Below are positions 8,826-17,295 of a DNA stretch of 45,263 nucleotides, piece after piece. How positions within the stretch are numbered: position 1 is the stretch's first letter; each line of letters starts with the position of its first letter. The DNA lies in NCBI GenBank assembly GCA_020351775.1, contig CP070666.1, forward strand, positions 2,671,047 through 2,716,309, in the 5' to 3' direction. Made by a program: the position numbers and the translations under genes. The notes beneath the pieces are model-generated. The model had not been told where the DNA came from. It was given only the letters and a program-made list of their open reading frames with translations, and ran no database searches. Origin of the DNA: Gemmatimonadota bacterium (GTDB lineage Bacteria; Gemmatimonadota; Gemmatimonadetes; Gemmatimonadales; GWC2-71-9).

Positions 8826-9668
8826 ATGGAACTAGACGAACGTGGGCCGCTGGATCAGGAACTCGACGTGTTCGGGATGACCGACGTAGGCAAGGTGCGC
8901 AAGCGGAACGAGGACCATTTTCTGATTTGCTCGCTGCACAAGCTCATGCAAGTGCACAGCACCAGCCTGCCTAACCTCGACCAGCTGCCGTTGAGTGGCG
9001 AGCAGATGGCGTTTCTTGCCTTGGTTGCTGACGGTGTCGGTGGTCATGCGGGCGGCGATGTGGCCAGCCGCATGGCAACTGAGTCGGTCGCACGCTACAT
9101 CACGCGCAGCATGCAGTGCTATTACACGCGCGACCCCAATGAAGACGAATTCGTCGACCAACTGCACGATACGGTAATGCAATGTCATGTCGACCTGCTC
9201 GCCGAGGCGGCGAAGCGTCCGAAGCAAGGTGGCATGGCAACCACGCTCACCCTGTTCTTGGGCATCTGGCCGAGGGCGTTCATAGTCCAGGTCGGCGACA
9301 GCCGCTGCTATCAACTGCGCGGCGACAAGCTGAATCAGATAACTCGGGATCAGACGTTGTCCCAGGATCTGATCGATAGAGGTGTGCTCACCCCATCCAA
9401 GGCCGGAGCCTACGATCACGTGCTCTCGAGCGCCGTCGGTGGGTCGACTGCGGAACCGGTGATCTACAAGATGACTCTTGAGCGGGATGATGTGGTACTG
9501 CTCTGCAGTGACGGCCTCACAACTCACGTTACCGACGAGCAGATCCGCGACGGGCTGATTGCAATGGAGTCGTCCGAACAAGTATGCCGCAAGTTGGTCT
9601 CGATGGCGCTCGATCGGGGTGGGCGTGACAACATAACGGTTGTAATAGGACGCGCGAAGGCAACGTGA
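8826..9668 (+). CDS. PP2C-family Ser/Thr protein phosphatase
   Basis: 280-residue cytoplasmic, metal-dependent protein phosphatase (PPM/PP2C, Stp/PrpC-like). Conserved motifs are GKVRKRNEDHF near the N-terminus, ADGVGGHAGGDVAS (first metal Asp), QVGDSRCYQLR, RDQTLSQDLIDRG, LLCSDGLTTHVTD and GGRDNITVVI (C-terminal metal Asp and Asn). GGAG at 8817-8820 supports the ATG at 8826. Its stop overlaps the GTG of a membrane Ser/Thr kinase, so the two form a phosphatase-kinase pair that would oppose each other on shared substrates. The phosphatase looks intact although its partner kinase is interrupted. Confidence 0.95.
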   Translation: MELDERGPLDQELDVFGMTDVGKVRKRNEDHFLICSLHKLMQVHSTSLPNLDQLPLSGEQMAFLALVADGVGGHAGGDVASRMATESVARYITRSMQCYYTRDPNEDEFVDQLHDTVMQCHVDLLAEAAKRPKQGGMATTLTLFLGIWPRAFIVQVGDSRCYQLRGDKLNQITRDQTLSQDLIDRGVLTPSKAGAYDHVLSSAVGGSTAEPVIYKMTLERDDVVLLCSDGLTTHVTDEQIRDGLIAMESSEQVCRKLVSMALDRGGRDNITVVIGRAKAT

Positions 9669-11245
9669 ACCGCATGGCAGACCCAATCTCACTGCGGCCG
9701 CGAACCGAAGACGCGATTAGCCTGACCACTTCGCAGGCGGGTACGCGCCCGCGTCTGCCGGTGGATCTGCTCGATGCGGTGTCGCATCGATTGCAGTTCC
9801 TGTGCGTGATGCTGGCAGTCGCGATGGTGGCGGGCTCGGTCGTGACGGAATTGACGGACTTTGTCGAGAACAGGTTGGTGTACTACAGCACCGATGTGGG
9901 GGTGCTGCTCTGCTGCGCAACCGTATTCTACTTGGCGCGGAGTGGTAAGGTCTCGGCGACGCGGCTGCTCGACGTCGGATTGGGATTCGAAGTCATCGTA
10001 GCTGCTGCCATAGCGGTTTCCTTCGTGCCAGCGACGTACTTCGAGTCGACCAGGCCAGGTTTTGCCTGGTCCCCGGTCGCGGTATGGGTGGTGATATACC
10101 CAATCATAGTTCCCAACACGACGAAGCATACGCTGATCGCATCCGTAGCCGCATCCGCGACGGAACCGATAACGGTGCTGCTGATGTCAGAGGCAGGGTT
10201 TGGGGCGTTGCCGGCACTCAACGTGTTCCTGCGACAGGTCTGGCCCAACGTCGTGGCGATCGGCTTCGCCGTCATGATCTCCCGTGTCGTCTACGGCTTG
10301 GGCGAGAAGTTGCGCCAGGCGCGGGCGATGGGCAGCTACCAACTGGTCGAGTCGTTGGGCCATGGAGGCATGGGCGAGGTGTGGAGGGCGACCCACCGGA
10401 TGCTGGCTCGCGACGCCGCAGTAAAGCTGATTCATCCCGAGGTGCTCGGCGAGGTGGACGAAGACGGCGTGAGAATCATGCTACAGCGCTTCGAGCGCGA
10501 GGCGCAGGCAACAGCCGCATTGCGTTCGCCTCATACGATCGAACTGTATGACTTCGGGATTGCGCGAGACGGAACGTTTTACTACGTGATGTAGTTGTTG
10601 GGTGGGCTCGACCTGCAGACGATGGTGTACGACCACGGACCGCAGCCGCCCGAGCGGGTGGTGAAGCTGTTGCGGCAAGTGTGTCACTCACTCTTCGAGG
10701 CGCACCGCGGCGGGCTCGTGCACCGCGACATCAAACCCGCCAATATCTTCGTGTGCCGCTACGGAGTCGATCTCGATTTCGTCAAGGTGCTCGATTTCGG
10801 GATCGTGAAGCGGGCAGAGATCAAAGGCGTGAGCGATGCCCAGCTGACGCAGATGGGTGCGATTTCGGGCACACCTGCCTACATGGCGCCCGAGATGGCG
10901 TTGGGTGAAGGCAAGGTCGACGGTCGGGCCGACATCTATGCCTTGGGTTGCGTGGCCTACTGGATGTTGACCGCTCAGACGGTATTCGAGAAACCGAGCG
11001 CTCTGGGAATGATCGTGGCTCACACCCACGAGAAACCCATGCCGATATCCGAGCGCACTCAGCAGCCGGTACCGGAACCGCTGGAACGGATCGTCATGCA
11101 GTGCCTGGCCAAGCAGCCGGATGAGCGACCCGAGAACACACAGGAACTATCGCGCATGCTGAAGGAACTCGGCATCGAATCGGACTGGACCCTGGAGAGA
11201 GCCGGGCAGTGGTGGAGCGAGTACGAATCGAGAAACGCCGGCTGA
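9665..11245 (+). pseudogene. Membrane Ser/Thr protein kinase interrupted by an amber codon
   Basis: One kinase frame runs from GTG 9665 (overlapping the PP2C stop; GAAGG 5 nt upstream) to 11245, broken only by TAG at 10592-10594. N-terminal part (309 aa): about six membrane helices between residues 45 and 210, then the kinase N-lobe with a glycine loop LGHGGMGEVW (231-240) and the ATP-binding Lys254. C-terminal part: HRDIKPANIF, LDFGIVKR, GTPAYMAPE, and a normal C-lobe ending near 11245. The stop falls in the hinge, where the family reads YYVMELL; GAG to TAG is a single-base change. No frameshift is needed. Other genes here end in TAG, so it is not a sense codon. It is either a fresh pseudogene, a readthrough gene or a sequencing error. 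The kinase domain follows the membrane domain, the reverse of PknB. Confidence 0.88.
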
Positions 11246-11342
11246 TCGAGGCTCAGCATCCGCCGGGTCTTCTGCGCATCCGGGGTGAATTCAACTGACC
11301 GACGAATGTCGACCTACTATCACTGTCCCTCTTGGGGGTAAC

Positions 11343-11972
11343 ATGATTCACAGAATCGTGGGTTTGCTGGCGCTGTCCTTGGCGGTCTGCTGGTCGAATG
11401 CGCTGGCGCAGAGGTGGGAAATTGCGGCCAACGCCGGCTACATGTTCGGCGGCAATTTCAAGGGCGTTCAATACACGGTGGGGGACGATGCCTTCATCGA
11501 GGATCTCAAGCTCAAGGCGGCGCCGGCCTTCGGCGCCCTAGTCGACTTCTCGTTTACGGAGAACGTACAACTCGAAGGCCTGGCTCGGCTTCAGCCAACA
11601 GAACTTCAGGTCAAAAGCAGTGGTGAGAAACTCGAGTCTCTGTGGATCAACTACTATCACGCTGGCTTCCTGTTCAAGATCCCGTCGCACTGGAACCCGT
11701 TCGCCGCGATCACTGGCGGCGCCACGCATTTTTTGCCCAAAGGCGATGTTGAGAGTGAGCTGCGAGGCTCGTTGGGCGTCGCCTTTGGCGCCAAGACGTT
11801 CTTCAACGAGATCTGGGGCGTTCGGCTGGAGGGCCGCTTCTGGGGGACCTATATCAAGGACAGTGACTCCATCTACTGTTCCCCTCCCGGTTCGGACAAC
11901 TGCTATGCCTATACCAGCTCGATCTTCATGAATCAGATCGACCTGACGGCTGGTGTCGTAGCCAGGTTCTGA
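11343..11972 (+). CDS. Small outer-membrane beta-barrel protein
   Basis: 209-residue protein with a signal peptide cleaved after NALAQ and a body of alternating hydrophobic/polar beta strands. It ends in a terminal Phe (LTAGVVARF), the usual last-strand signal for BAM-dependent insertion. The layout resembles the OmpW/OmpA-like eight-stranded porin-family barrels. A GGGGG purine run sits about 4 nt before the ATG. A strong hairpin terminator follows at 12001-12027. It is probably a single-gene unit, 97 bp after the broken kinase. Function unknown beyond being an envelope protein. Confidence 0.8.
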   Translation: MIHRIVGLLALSLAVCWSNALAQRWEIAANAGYMFGGNFKGVQYTVGDDAFIEDLKLKAAPAFGALVDFSFTENVQLEGLARLQPTELQVKSSGEKLESLWINYYHAGFLFKIPSHWNPFAAITGGATHFLPKGDVESELRGSLGVAFGAKTFFNEIWGVRLEGRFWGTYIKDSDSIYCSPPGSDNCYAYTSSIFMNQIDLTAGVVARF

Positions 11973-12000
11973 CCGTTGTCGCTGTTCAATGTGAGCTGGG

Positions 12001-12027
12001 GGTGCCGTCGGTGACGGCACCTTCTTC
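12001..12027 (+). terminator. Rho-independent terminator
   Basis: A 9-bp perfect stem, GGTGCCGTC (12001-12009) with GACGGCACC (12013-12021), closes a 3-nt loop and is followed by TTCTTC. It lies 28 bp after the beta-barrel gene. Confidence 0.8.
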
Positions 12028-12101
12028 ATCCCCGCCCGACAGGGGTAGTCGCATCGCTTGGCTGCGGTAGATTAACCCTGTCTCTTTTCCACGATGCTGC
12101 A

Positions 12102-13262
12102 ATGAGCTACACGACACGATTCATCCTGTGTGCGATGAGCATCACATCCAGTGCGTGCCTCAGAGTCCCGCAGCAGACGGGCTTTCTGGCCGCGGCGCGC
12201 AACGTTGACCGGCCGGTCTCCGAGGTTCGTCTAATCGGATTCGAGTTCGGGCGTCGATTCTCCACGGTGGTCGAGCAGGCGGCCGACAGCATCAGAGAGC
12301 TCTCGATCGACCCGTCCGTACGCTACAACGCAATTGCCTGGAAGGCCTATGCCATACCGGCGGCCCAGGAGGCGGTGCTGCAATTCGATCCCTTGGTTGG
12401 TTTGGTGGATGCATGGGTGTTCAGTCATCAGATGAGGGATTTCTTCGCAACGGGCAGGGGCAGTAATTGGTTTGGACCACACCAACAGATTGCGATCGAT
12501 GCGAGTATCATGCTGGAGCGGGAGGCATACGCCAGATCGGAGGATCTGACCGACGGCCGACTTGCCGACTCCACGGTACTGATGATCGATTCGTTGGCTA
12601 GGGAAGAACCGATCGGGAACAACACATTCTCCCGGGCTTCGGTGTCACTCGAGTGGACTGACCTCGTGGGAGCCTCGCCCACCGGACTGGCAGGCACGGC
12701 GGCCAACATGGAGCGTCAGTTAGATGAGGTCACCAACCGGCTGGCATATTACAACGAGTACCTGTTCAAGCAGGCGCGCTGGCAGAGCGAGCTGATGATC
12801 GGCCAGGTGACAAATGTGCAGCAGGTCGACTCGACGCTGACCTCGCTGAGGCAGTCCCTGGCGATCTACGCGGAGCTGGCGGGAAGTGTGCCGGAGCTAG
12901 TAGCATCTGAGAGGACTGCGCTCGTAGACGCAATCGAACGCGAGCGCATAAGTGTTGTCGAGGCGATCGACCTGCAGCGCATCGAGACCGTAGGGGCGTT
13001 GGAAGGACAAGTCGATTTGCTGCTGCGCTCTATCGGGGCTGAGCGGGCGCTGATCCTGGCGGCCGTGAACGCCGAGCGGATTGCCACCTTGGCGTCGCTG
13101 GATTCAATCCTGGCTGAGAGAATCGACCAGACCAAGGAAGTGGTCGATCGACTCGTCTGGCGGCTGGCTCAGTTGGTCGCGGTGCTTGGATTGGTGCTGC
13201 TACTCGTGGGTGTGGGCCTGTACCGGCTGCTACGCGGTGGGCGGCGGCCGGCGGCCGCTTAG
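12102..13262 (+). CDS. Lipoprotein with hendecad coiled coil and C-terminal membrane helix
   Basis: 386-residue protein of no family I can name. The N-terminus is a lipoprotein signal (TSSAC, Cys19). Residues about 30-190 form a globular region with KAYAIPAAQEAVLQFDPL and NWFGPHQQIAIDAS motifs. Residues about 265-345 consist of 11-residue units (SERTALVDAIE, RERISVVEAID, LQRIETVGALE, AERIATLASLD), the spacing of a hendecad coiled coil. A single helix follows (about 357-378) with a basic tail, so the C-terminus should sit in the inner membrane with a cytoplasmic tail. An N-terminal lipid plus a C-terminal transmembrane helix is unusual. It could tether or sense envelope components, but that is speculation. 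Confidence 0.8.
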   Translation: MSYTTRFILCAMSITSSACLRVPQQTGFLAAARNVDRPVSEVRLIGFEFGRRFSTVVEQAADSIRELSIDPSVRYNAIAWKAYAIPAAQEAVLQFDPLVGLVDAWVFSHQMRDFFATGRGSNWFGPHQQIAIDASIMLEREAYARSEDLTDGRLADSTVLMIDSLAREEPIGNNTFSRASVSLEWTDLVGASPTGLAGTAANMERQLDEVTNRLAYYNEYLFKQARWQSELMIGQVTNVQQVDSTLTSLRQSLAIYAELAGSVPELVASERTALVDAIERERISVVEAIDLQRIETVGALEGQVDLLLRSIGAERALILAAVNAERIATLASLDSILAERIDQTKEVVDRLVWRLAQLVAVLGLVLLLVGVGLYRLLRGGRRPAAA

Positions 13263-13345
13263 GATGCAGGAGGCAGGGAGCGGAGCGCCGGTAGGCCGAG
13301 GAGCCGGGATTCCGAGACACCGGTGACCGACCGCTGGGGTTCCGG
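13263..13345 (+). repeat. Intergenic A-B composite repeat, copy 3
   Basis: Module A (GCAGGAG, GCAGGGA, GCGGAGC) is followed by five 8-bp B units: CCGGTAGG, CCGAGGAG, CCGGGATT, CCGAGACA, CCGGTGAC. It lies directly after the coiled-coil lipoprotein gene and points toward the DUF4136 gene. The remaining gap to 13663 holds no convincing gene. A TTGACT (13407-13412) and TAGTGT (13429-13434) pair 16 bp apart is a weak promoter candidate. Confidence 0.65.
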
Positions 13346-13663
13346 TCGTGGGGATCTCCACCGTGTCTGCCGTGTAACCTCCGGGGTCCGAGCCCGCCGC
13401 TGCAACTTGACTTTGAGGGCAAAGTGGCTAGTGTGCGGGTTCCGCTGGAACCGTGAAGGGTGTCGGGCAGTAGTCCACTTAGGATGAGTGGCGTCTGTGA
13501 GGGCATGGGTGCATCCGGGCTCGAGCAGCCGGCCGGATGCTCATGTGCTGCTGGAGAAGTACGAGCCGGTGGTGCTCTGGGACCCCCCCGGGCAGCGGCT
13601 GATGAACCACAAGGCACGTTTTCAACAGAATCGCGTGTCTAGTCAAGTAAGGAGGAGGAGTAG

Positions 13664-14365
13664 ATGAGCGTTTCGCCTCGTAAGCTAGTCCAGGGAATCG
13701 CCCTGGCAGGGGCGGCATTGGGTCTGGGGTTGGGAGCGGCCTGCTATCCCGGCTCGATTGAGGGTGTTCAGGAGATGGACGTGGTCGTAACTGTCCGTGA
13801 CACTTCAGCGAACTTTGCCAACTTCCTGCTGTACGCCATGCCCGATACCGTGGTGCAGCTCAATGACACTGCCGAGGGCTCGGTGGAACTGTCGCACGAG
13901 TATGATAGCCTAATGATTGCGACGGTCGAGCAGAACATGGCAGCGCGCGGTTACGTGAGGGTCAACATCCCGGACGAACCCGATGATCTGCCGCAGGACA
14001 GCGTGCCCGATCTCCTTGTCCTGGTCACAATGGTCGGAGTGGAAAACTCGTACTACGTATGGTATCCGGGGTGGGGCTACTGGGGTTGGTGGCCCGGCTG
14101 GGGCTATTGGCCTGGCTACGGACCGGGTTGGGGATGGGGGTATCCCGGTTACGTCGGCAGGGCGACCTATGAGACCGGTACCGTATTCGTTGACCTTATC
14201 GACCCCAACGACCCCAGCCTTGGTGTAGAGCCACCGGAAATTCCTGTAGTTTGGACCGGAGCCCTGCGGGGGATCCTGTCGGGTGGTGCGGCCACGACCC
14301 AGACCCGCATAGTGGACGGCCTCAATCAGGCGTTCGACCAATCGCCGTACTTGCGGCGCAACTGA
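13664..14365 (+). CDS. DUF4136-domain lipoprotein
   Basis: 233-residue predicted lipoprotein (signal ending GAAC, Cys27) with the DUF4136 fold. It starts at an extended strand (MDVVVTVRDTS) and has the Asp-rich turn before DLLVLVTMVGVENS. A Trp/Gly/Tyr-rich loop spans about residues 125-165, followed by GTVFVDLIDPND and the VVWTGALRGIL strand typical of the family. The family is widespread in envelopes but has no assigned biochemical role. A strong AAGGAGGAGGAG precedes the ATG. The next gene, a beta-barrel, starts 14 bp after the stop, so the two are very likely co-transcribed. A second DUF4136/beta-barrel pair occurs at 17296-18769. Confidence 0.85.
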   Translation: MSVSPRKLVQGIALAGAALGLGLGAACYPGSIEGVQEMDVVVTVRDTSANFANFLLYAMPDTVVQLNDTAEGSVELSHEYDSLMIATVEQNMAARGYVRVNIPDEPDDLPQDSVPDLLVLVTMVGVENSYYVWYPGWGYWGWWPGWGYWPGYGPGWGWGYPGYVGRATYETGTVFVDLIDPNDPSLGVEPPEIPVVWTGALRGILSGGAATTQTRIVDGLNQAFDQSPYLRRN

Positions 14366-14379
14366 GGGAGATGACAGCC

Positions 14380-14976
14380 ATGGGAAAGACACTGAGAGTA
14401 ATTGCGGCGGCGCTGTTACTCACTCTGGTGCTGAGCGCTGAAGGCCGCGCCCAGGATTGGTTCTGGGGCGTCGAGTACATGGTGTCATCCTCAACTGGGG
14501 ACACCAGGGACTTCGTAAAGGATTTCAGCTTTCGCAACTTCGCCGTTGAAGGCCGTAACATGGTCAAGGACAACGTGTCGGTCGGCTTGTATCTCGGGTG
14601 GAACGTATTCGCCGAGAAGACCGACAGCCTCATCGAGTTCAACGAGGCCACAACTGTAAGCGGGGTACAATTCCGCTACGTCAATGCGTTCCCGATAATG
14701 GCCACGGCGCACTACTACTTTGGCCAACGTCGCGGTATCCGGCCTTATGTAGGGACCGGGTTGGGAACCTACTATGCCGAGAATCGACTGGAGATTGGAA
14801 CGGTAGCTTTTCAAGACAAGAACTGGCATCTCGGCGTGGCGCCGGAGGTAGGCGTCGTCATCCCGATCAGCTGGAACGCCCGGGCCATCCTCAACGCGCG
14901 CTACAATTACGGGCTCAAATCCGGCGGCACCAAGTTGAGCTACTTCACGTTTGGAGTGGGGATCGGTTGGTTGTAG
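14380..14976 (+). CDS. Outer-membrane beta-barrel protein
   Basis: 198-residue barrel with a signal peptide (cleavage near GRAQD) and repeated amphipathic strands, including VGLYLGWNVF, MATAHYYFGQ, RGIRPYVGTGLGTYYAE, LGVAPEVGVVIPI and a C-terminal FTFGVGIGWL. The features match the OmpW/outer-membrane-beta-barrel-domain group. In-frame ATGs lie at 14371 and 14380. The GAGGGAG run ends at 14370, leaving no spacer before 14371 but 9 nt before 14380, so the latter is preferred. It forms a tight pair with the DUF4136 lipoprotein, suggesting a shared envelope role, and is followed by a strong terminator. Confidence 0.85.
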   Translation: MGKTLRVIAAALLLTLVLSAEGRAQDWFWGVEYMVSSSTGDTRDFVKDFSFRNFAVEGRNMVKDNVSVGLYLGWNVFAEKTDSLIEFNEATTVSGVQFRYVNAFPIMATAHYYFGQRRGIRPYVGTGLGTYYAENRLEIGTVAFQDKNWHLGVAPEVGVVIPISWNARAILNARYNYGLKSGGTKLSYFTFGVGIGWL

Positions 14977-15038
14977 GACCCGGTGTCGCAGTAGCCCGGG
15001 TGACTTGGGATACCGGCCACACACCACCTCAGACCTAG

Positions 15039-15067
15039 AAAAGCCCGGCCTTCGAGCCGGGCTTTTT
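15039..15067 (+). terminator. Rho-independent terminator
   Basis: An 11-bp stem, AAAAGCCCGGC (15039-15049) with GCCGGGCTTTT (15056-15066), carries a 6-nt loop and runs into a T tract. It ends the DUF4136/beta-barrel unit and could also serve the convergent minus-strand gene because the A/T flanks are symmetrical. Confidence 0.9.
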
Positions 15068-15146
15068 GCGATAGGGCGGGCCCGATTGCCCGACGGCCAA
15101 GGTCTTCGTCACCAATGCGGCCGCCGGATCCTCGGGACCGTCGGGT

Positions 15147-16607
15147 CTAGATCGAGAACGCGAATATCAACCGCAACGATCTGAAGAGCATCGTCACTGT
15201 CTCAGGTAGCTGGTCGGTGATGAAATCGTCTTCAAGTGTGTCGCGAACACGAACTGGCAGTGTCGATTTGCCCCAGCCGTAACCGAGGCCCAGTGTGATA
15301 TCGGCTATTGGTATTCTGAGCGCGGTGCCGGCGGTGACGAAGTAGAGATTGAGAGGGGCTGATACAGAGACTTCTGCATGTTCTCGATCTACCGATGAGA
15401 AATCAGTGCGGAAACTGGCGTATCCCGTCACTTGGCCGTTGAGCTCATGTCTGAAGCCCACGCCGAAATTGATGACGTCGTTCTGTTGATCGGTCAGTGT
15501 GAGCGAGAGCGTGTCACCAGTACTCTGACCGACGAATCTGCCGCCGTCCATTATTACGAATTCTCTGTTCTTGCTGAAGTATTCCGCACTGAAGTGCACC
15601 CTTGACTTGCCGAAGCCGTATGCTGCTCCGAGTCCGAGCGACCATGGCGATTGGTAGTTCGCGTCCAGCCCTTCTTGGTATGCGGCGACGAAAACCGGGT
15701 CTCTGACGTCACCAACCGTGTCCTGTCCCGCTGCAGAGAGATAGACCAGTGCCCGTCCTTGGCCGAGTAATGAGAGGCCCGGCGTGGTTGCGGTGAGACC
15801 CCAACTAACCCCTTCCCATTCCCACGAGAGCCCCAGCTTCCATAGTAGGCGAGCGTTCCAGTAGCTGAATGCCGTTTCTGCGTTGGACGCTGAAGCCGCT
15901 GGAACGGCTGCGCTGTGAATGCTGCCGCCGGCGAGTCGGGTGCTCCTCTGACTCCTGTAAGCCAGAAACTGACTGACCCCAAGTCCGAATTTGCCCAAGG
16001 GGGCGGACCAAGACAGCCCAACCCAGGTTTCGCTGAGGTCACGTGACAGTAGAAGCTGTGAGAAAGCATCTTCATTGCCGGGGAACGTGCCGAATAGCTC
16101 TCGGTGCCAGACATTTATCGCGTCCATCCTGAGCTTTTGCCGGTACCGGGTGAACACCGAGTAAGCCAGTACATGGTTCTCGAGGAACTTGAACGGCATC
16201 GTACCGCCGAAAAAACCCGGTGCCTGATCGGCTCGTAGATCGTTGAGCTCAAGCGACCGGTCCTCCCAACCCTGCGCTGAGTAGTCGATCAGCTCGAACA
16301 CCTTCGACGTGAGGAGAAGCTCCGGCTCCGGTATCAGAGCCAGCACACCGGGATTGTAGTACACCGCACTGATGTCCTCCACACTGCCTATGACCAGGCC
16401 ACCCAGCAAGTTGGCCCGGGTGCCGTATTGGTAGGTCCAGTAGTGTGAATCCTGGGAGCTGGCGAGCGAAGGAACCGTTAGGCCCCACGCTGCAAGCACG
16501 AAGGCGGCAAATAGCGGGCGGACACGATAGCCCGGCGGGCACGCCGGACCGGCACGTAATATATGCGAATCCGTGATCCCATCTGCGGCGATTGGGTTAC
16601 TTGTCAT
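15147..16607 (-). CDS. FadL/OMPP1-like outer-membrane transport protein
   Basis: 486-residue outer-membrane protein with an exported N-terminus (signal helix RPLFAAFVLAAWGLTVPS, cleavage near SLASSQ). The segment GSVEDISAVYYNPGVLALI closely matches the hatch-region consensus of FadL/TodX-type channels (the NPAxLA pattern). The rest is a long series of amphipathic strands (VGLSWSAPLGKFGLGVSQF, NFGVGFRHELNG, ITLGLGYGWGKS) ending in Phe-Ser-Ile. It is likely a channel for hydrophobic molecules, but the ligand is unknown. Starts at GTG 16616 and ATG 16607 are both possible. The start lies only tens of bases from the divergent start of the four-helix-bundle gene. Confidence 0.75.
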   Translation of the reverse strand: MTSNPIAADGITDSHILRAGPACPPGYRVRPLFAAFVLAAWGLTVPSLASSQDSHYWTYQYGTRANLLGGLVIGSVEDISAVYYNPGVLALIPEPELLLTSKVFELIDYSAQGWEDRSLELNDLRADQAPGFFGGTMPFKFLENHVLAYSVFTRYRQKLRMDAINVWHRELFGTFPGNEDAFSQLLLSRDLSETWVGLSWSAPLGKFGLGVSQFLAYRSQRSTRLAGGSIHSAAVPAASASNAETAFSYWNARLLWKLGLSWEWEGVSWGLTATTPGLSLLGQGRALVYLSAAGQDTVGDVRDPVFVAAYQEGLDANYQSPWSLGLGAAYGFGKSRVHFSAEYFSKNREFVIMDGGRFVGQSTGDTLSLTLTDQQNDVINFGVGFRHELNGQVTGYASFRTDFSSVDREHAEVSVSAPLNLYFVTAGTALRIPIADITLGLGYGWGKSTLPVRVRDTLEDDFITDQLPETVTMLFRSLRLIFAFSI

Positions 16608-16632
16608 TGAGCTCACTCAACTAGTGTTGACC

Positions 16633-16959
16633 GTGGTTCCTTACGAGAGATTCGATGCCTGGAAAAGATGTCATGAGTTGGCGCTGTCCGTCTACCAGGT
16701 GACGAAGCTGTTCCCACCAGATGAGCGGTACGGCCTCAGAGCACGAGCCAGACGAGCCGCTGTGTCGGCTCCTGCCAACATCGCTGAAGGTGCCTCGGAA
16801 CGTGGTCGCCGCGAGTTCGCCCGCCACCTCGACATCGCCCTCGGCTCGCTTGGGGAACTCACCTATGTCCTTGAGTTAAGCAGAGACATCGGGCTGATCG
16901 AATTTGATGACTGGGAACGACTTGACGAGATGAGAGAGCGAGCATCGATAGTCACGTAG
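16633..16959 (+). CDS. Four-helix-bundle protein (23S rRNA IVP family)
   Basis: About 108 residues matching the four-helix-bundle family first named for proteins encoded in 23S rRNA intervening sequences. Diagnostic segments are YERFDAWKRCHELALSVYQVT at the start (first helix), the basic middle RARRAAVSAPANIAEGASERG, and FARHLDIALGSLGELTYVLELSRDIG. The family start lies just before this Tyr, so GTG 16633 (or GTG 16624) is chosen over an upstream ATG at 16573 that would run antisense through the neighbouring gene. Here it is free-standing, not inside an rRNA. Members form pentamers in known structures; cellular function is unsettled. Confidence 0.8.
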   Translation: MVPYERFDAWKRCHELALSVYQVTKLFPPDERYGLRARARRAAVSAPANIAEGASERGRREFARHLDIALGSLGELTYVLELSRDIGLIEFDDWERLDEMRERASIVT

Positions 16960-16989
16960 CGTCTCTACAAGAAGATGCGAAACGGCTGA

Positions 16990-17155
16990 TTCCCCCCAGT
17001 CCCGGAATCGTCCGCCGTGACAGCCGGGTATCGGACCGCCGGGCGACATTCAACCTGGCCGACCGCGTAGATATTGCCGCCGGGAAATGTCCGTCGGGGC
17101 CGCCGGGCACGCGGGCCCGTCGGGAATTGACATCCCCCGGCCACCAGACGAGGTT
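16990..17155. repeat. Degenerate B-type (8-bp period) intergenic repeat
   Basis: A GC-rich stretch with decayed 8-bp units, best seen at 17082-17145: CCGGGAAA, TGTCCGTC, GGGGCCGC, CGGGCACG, CGGGCCCG, TCGGGAAT. No A module is evident. It occupies most of the roughly 330-bp gap before the second DUF4136 gene, and nothing else convincing is seen there. Confidence 0.4.
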
Positions 17156-17295
17156 CCTGCCTGACAAATCGGCTTCCCAGGCTGTTGGATCAACTGATCA
17201 TTGCCCGGGTACCATCGGCCTGAGTATGCTGCGGCGACCCAGGGCCGCTTTTAGACTCTAGAATGACTCGAAAGCCCGAGCGAGGTGGAACGCAA

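Noticed and set aside
10592-10594. TAG read as a sense codon (alternative genetic code)
   Set aside because: TAG terminates several intact genes here, for example at 1431-1433 and 4430-4432.
13460-13642. 60-codon plus-strand frame before the first DUF4136 gene
   Set aside because: No ribosome-binding site, no motif, and it lies in repeat-adjacent GC-rich DNA.
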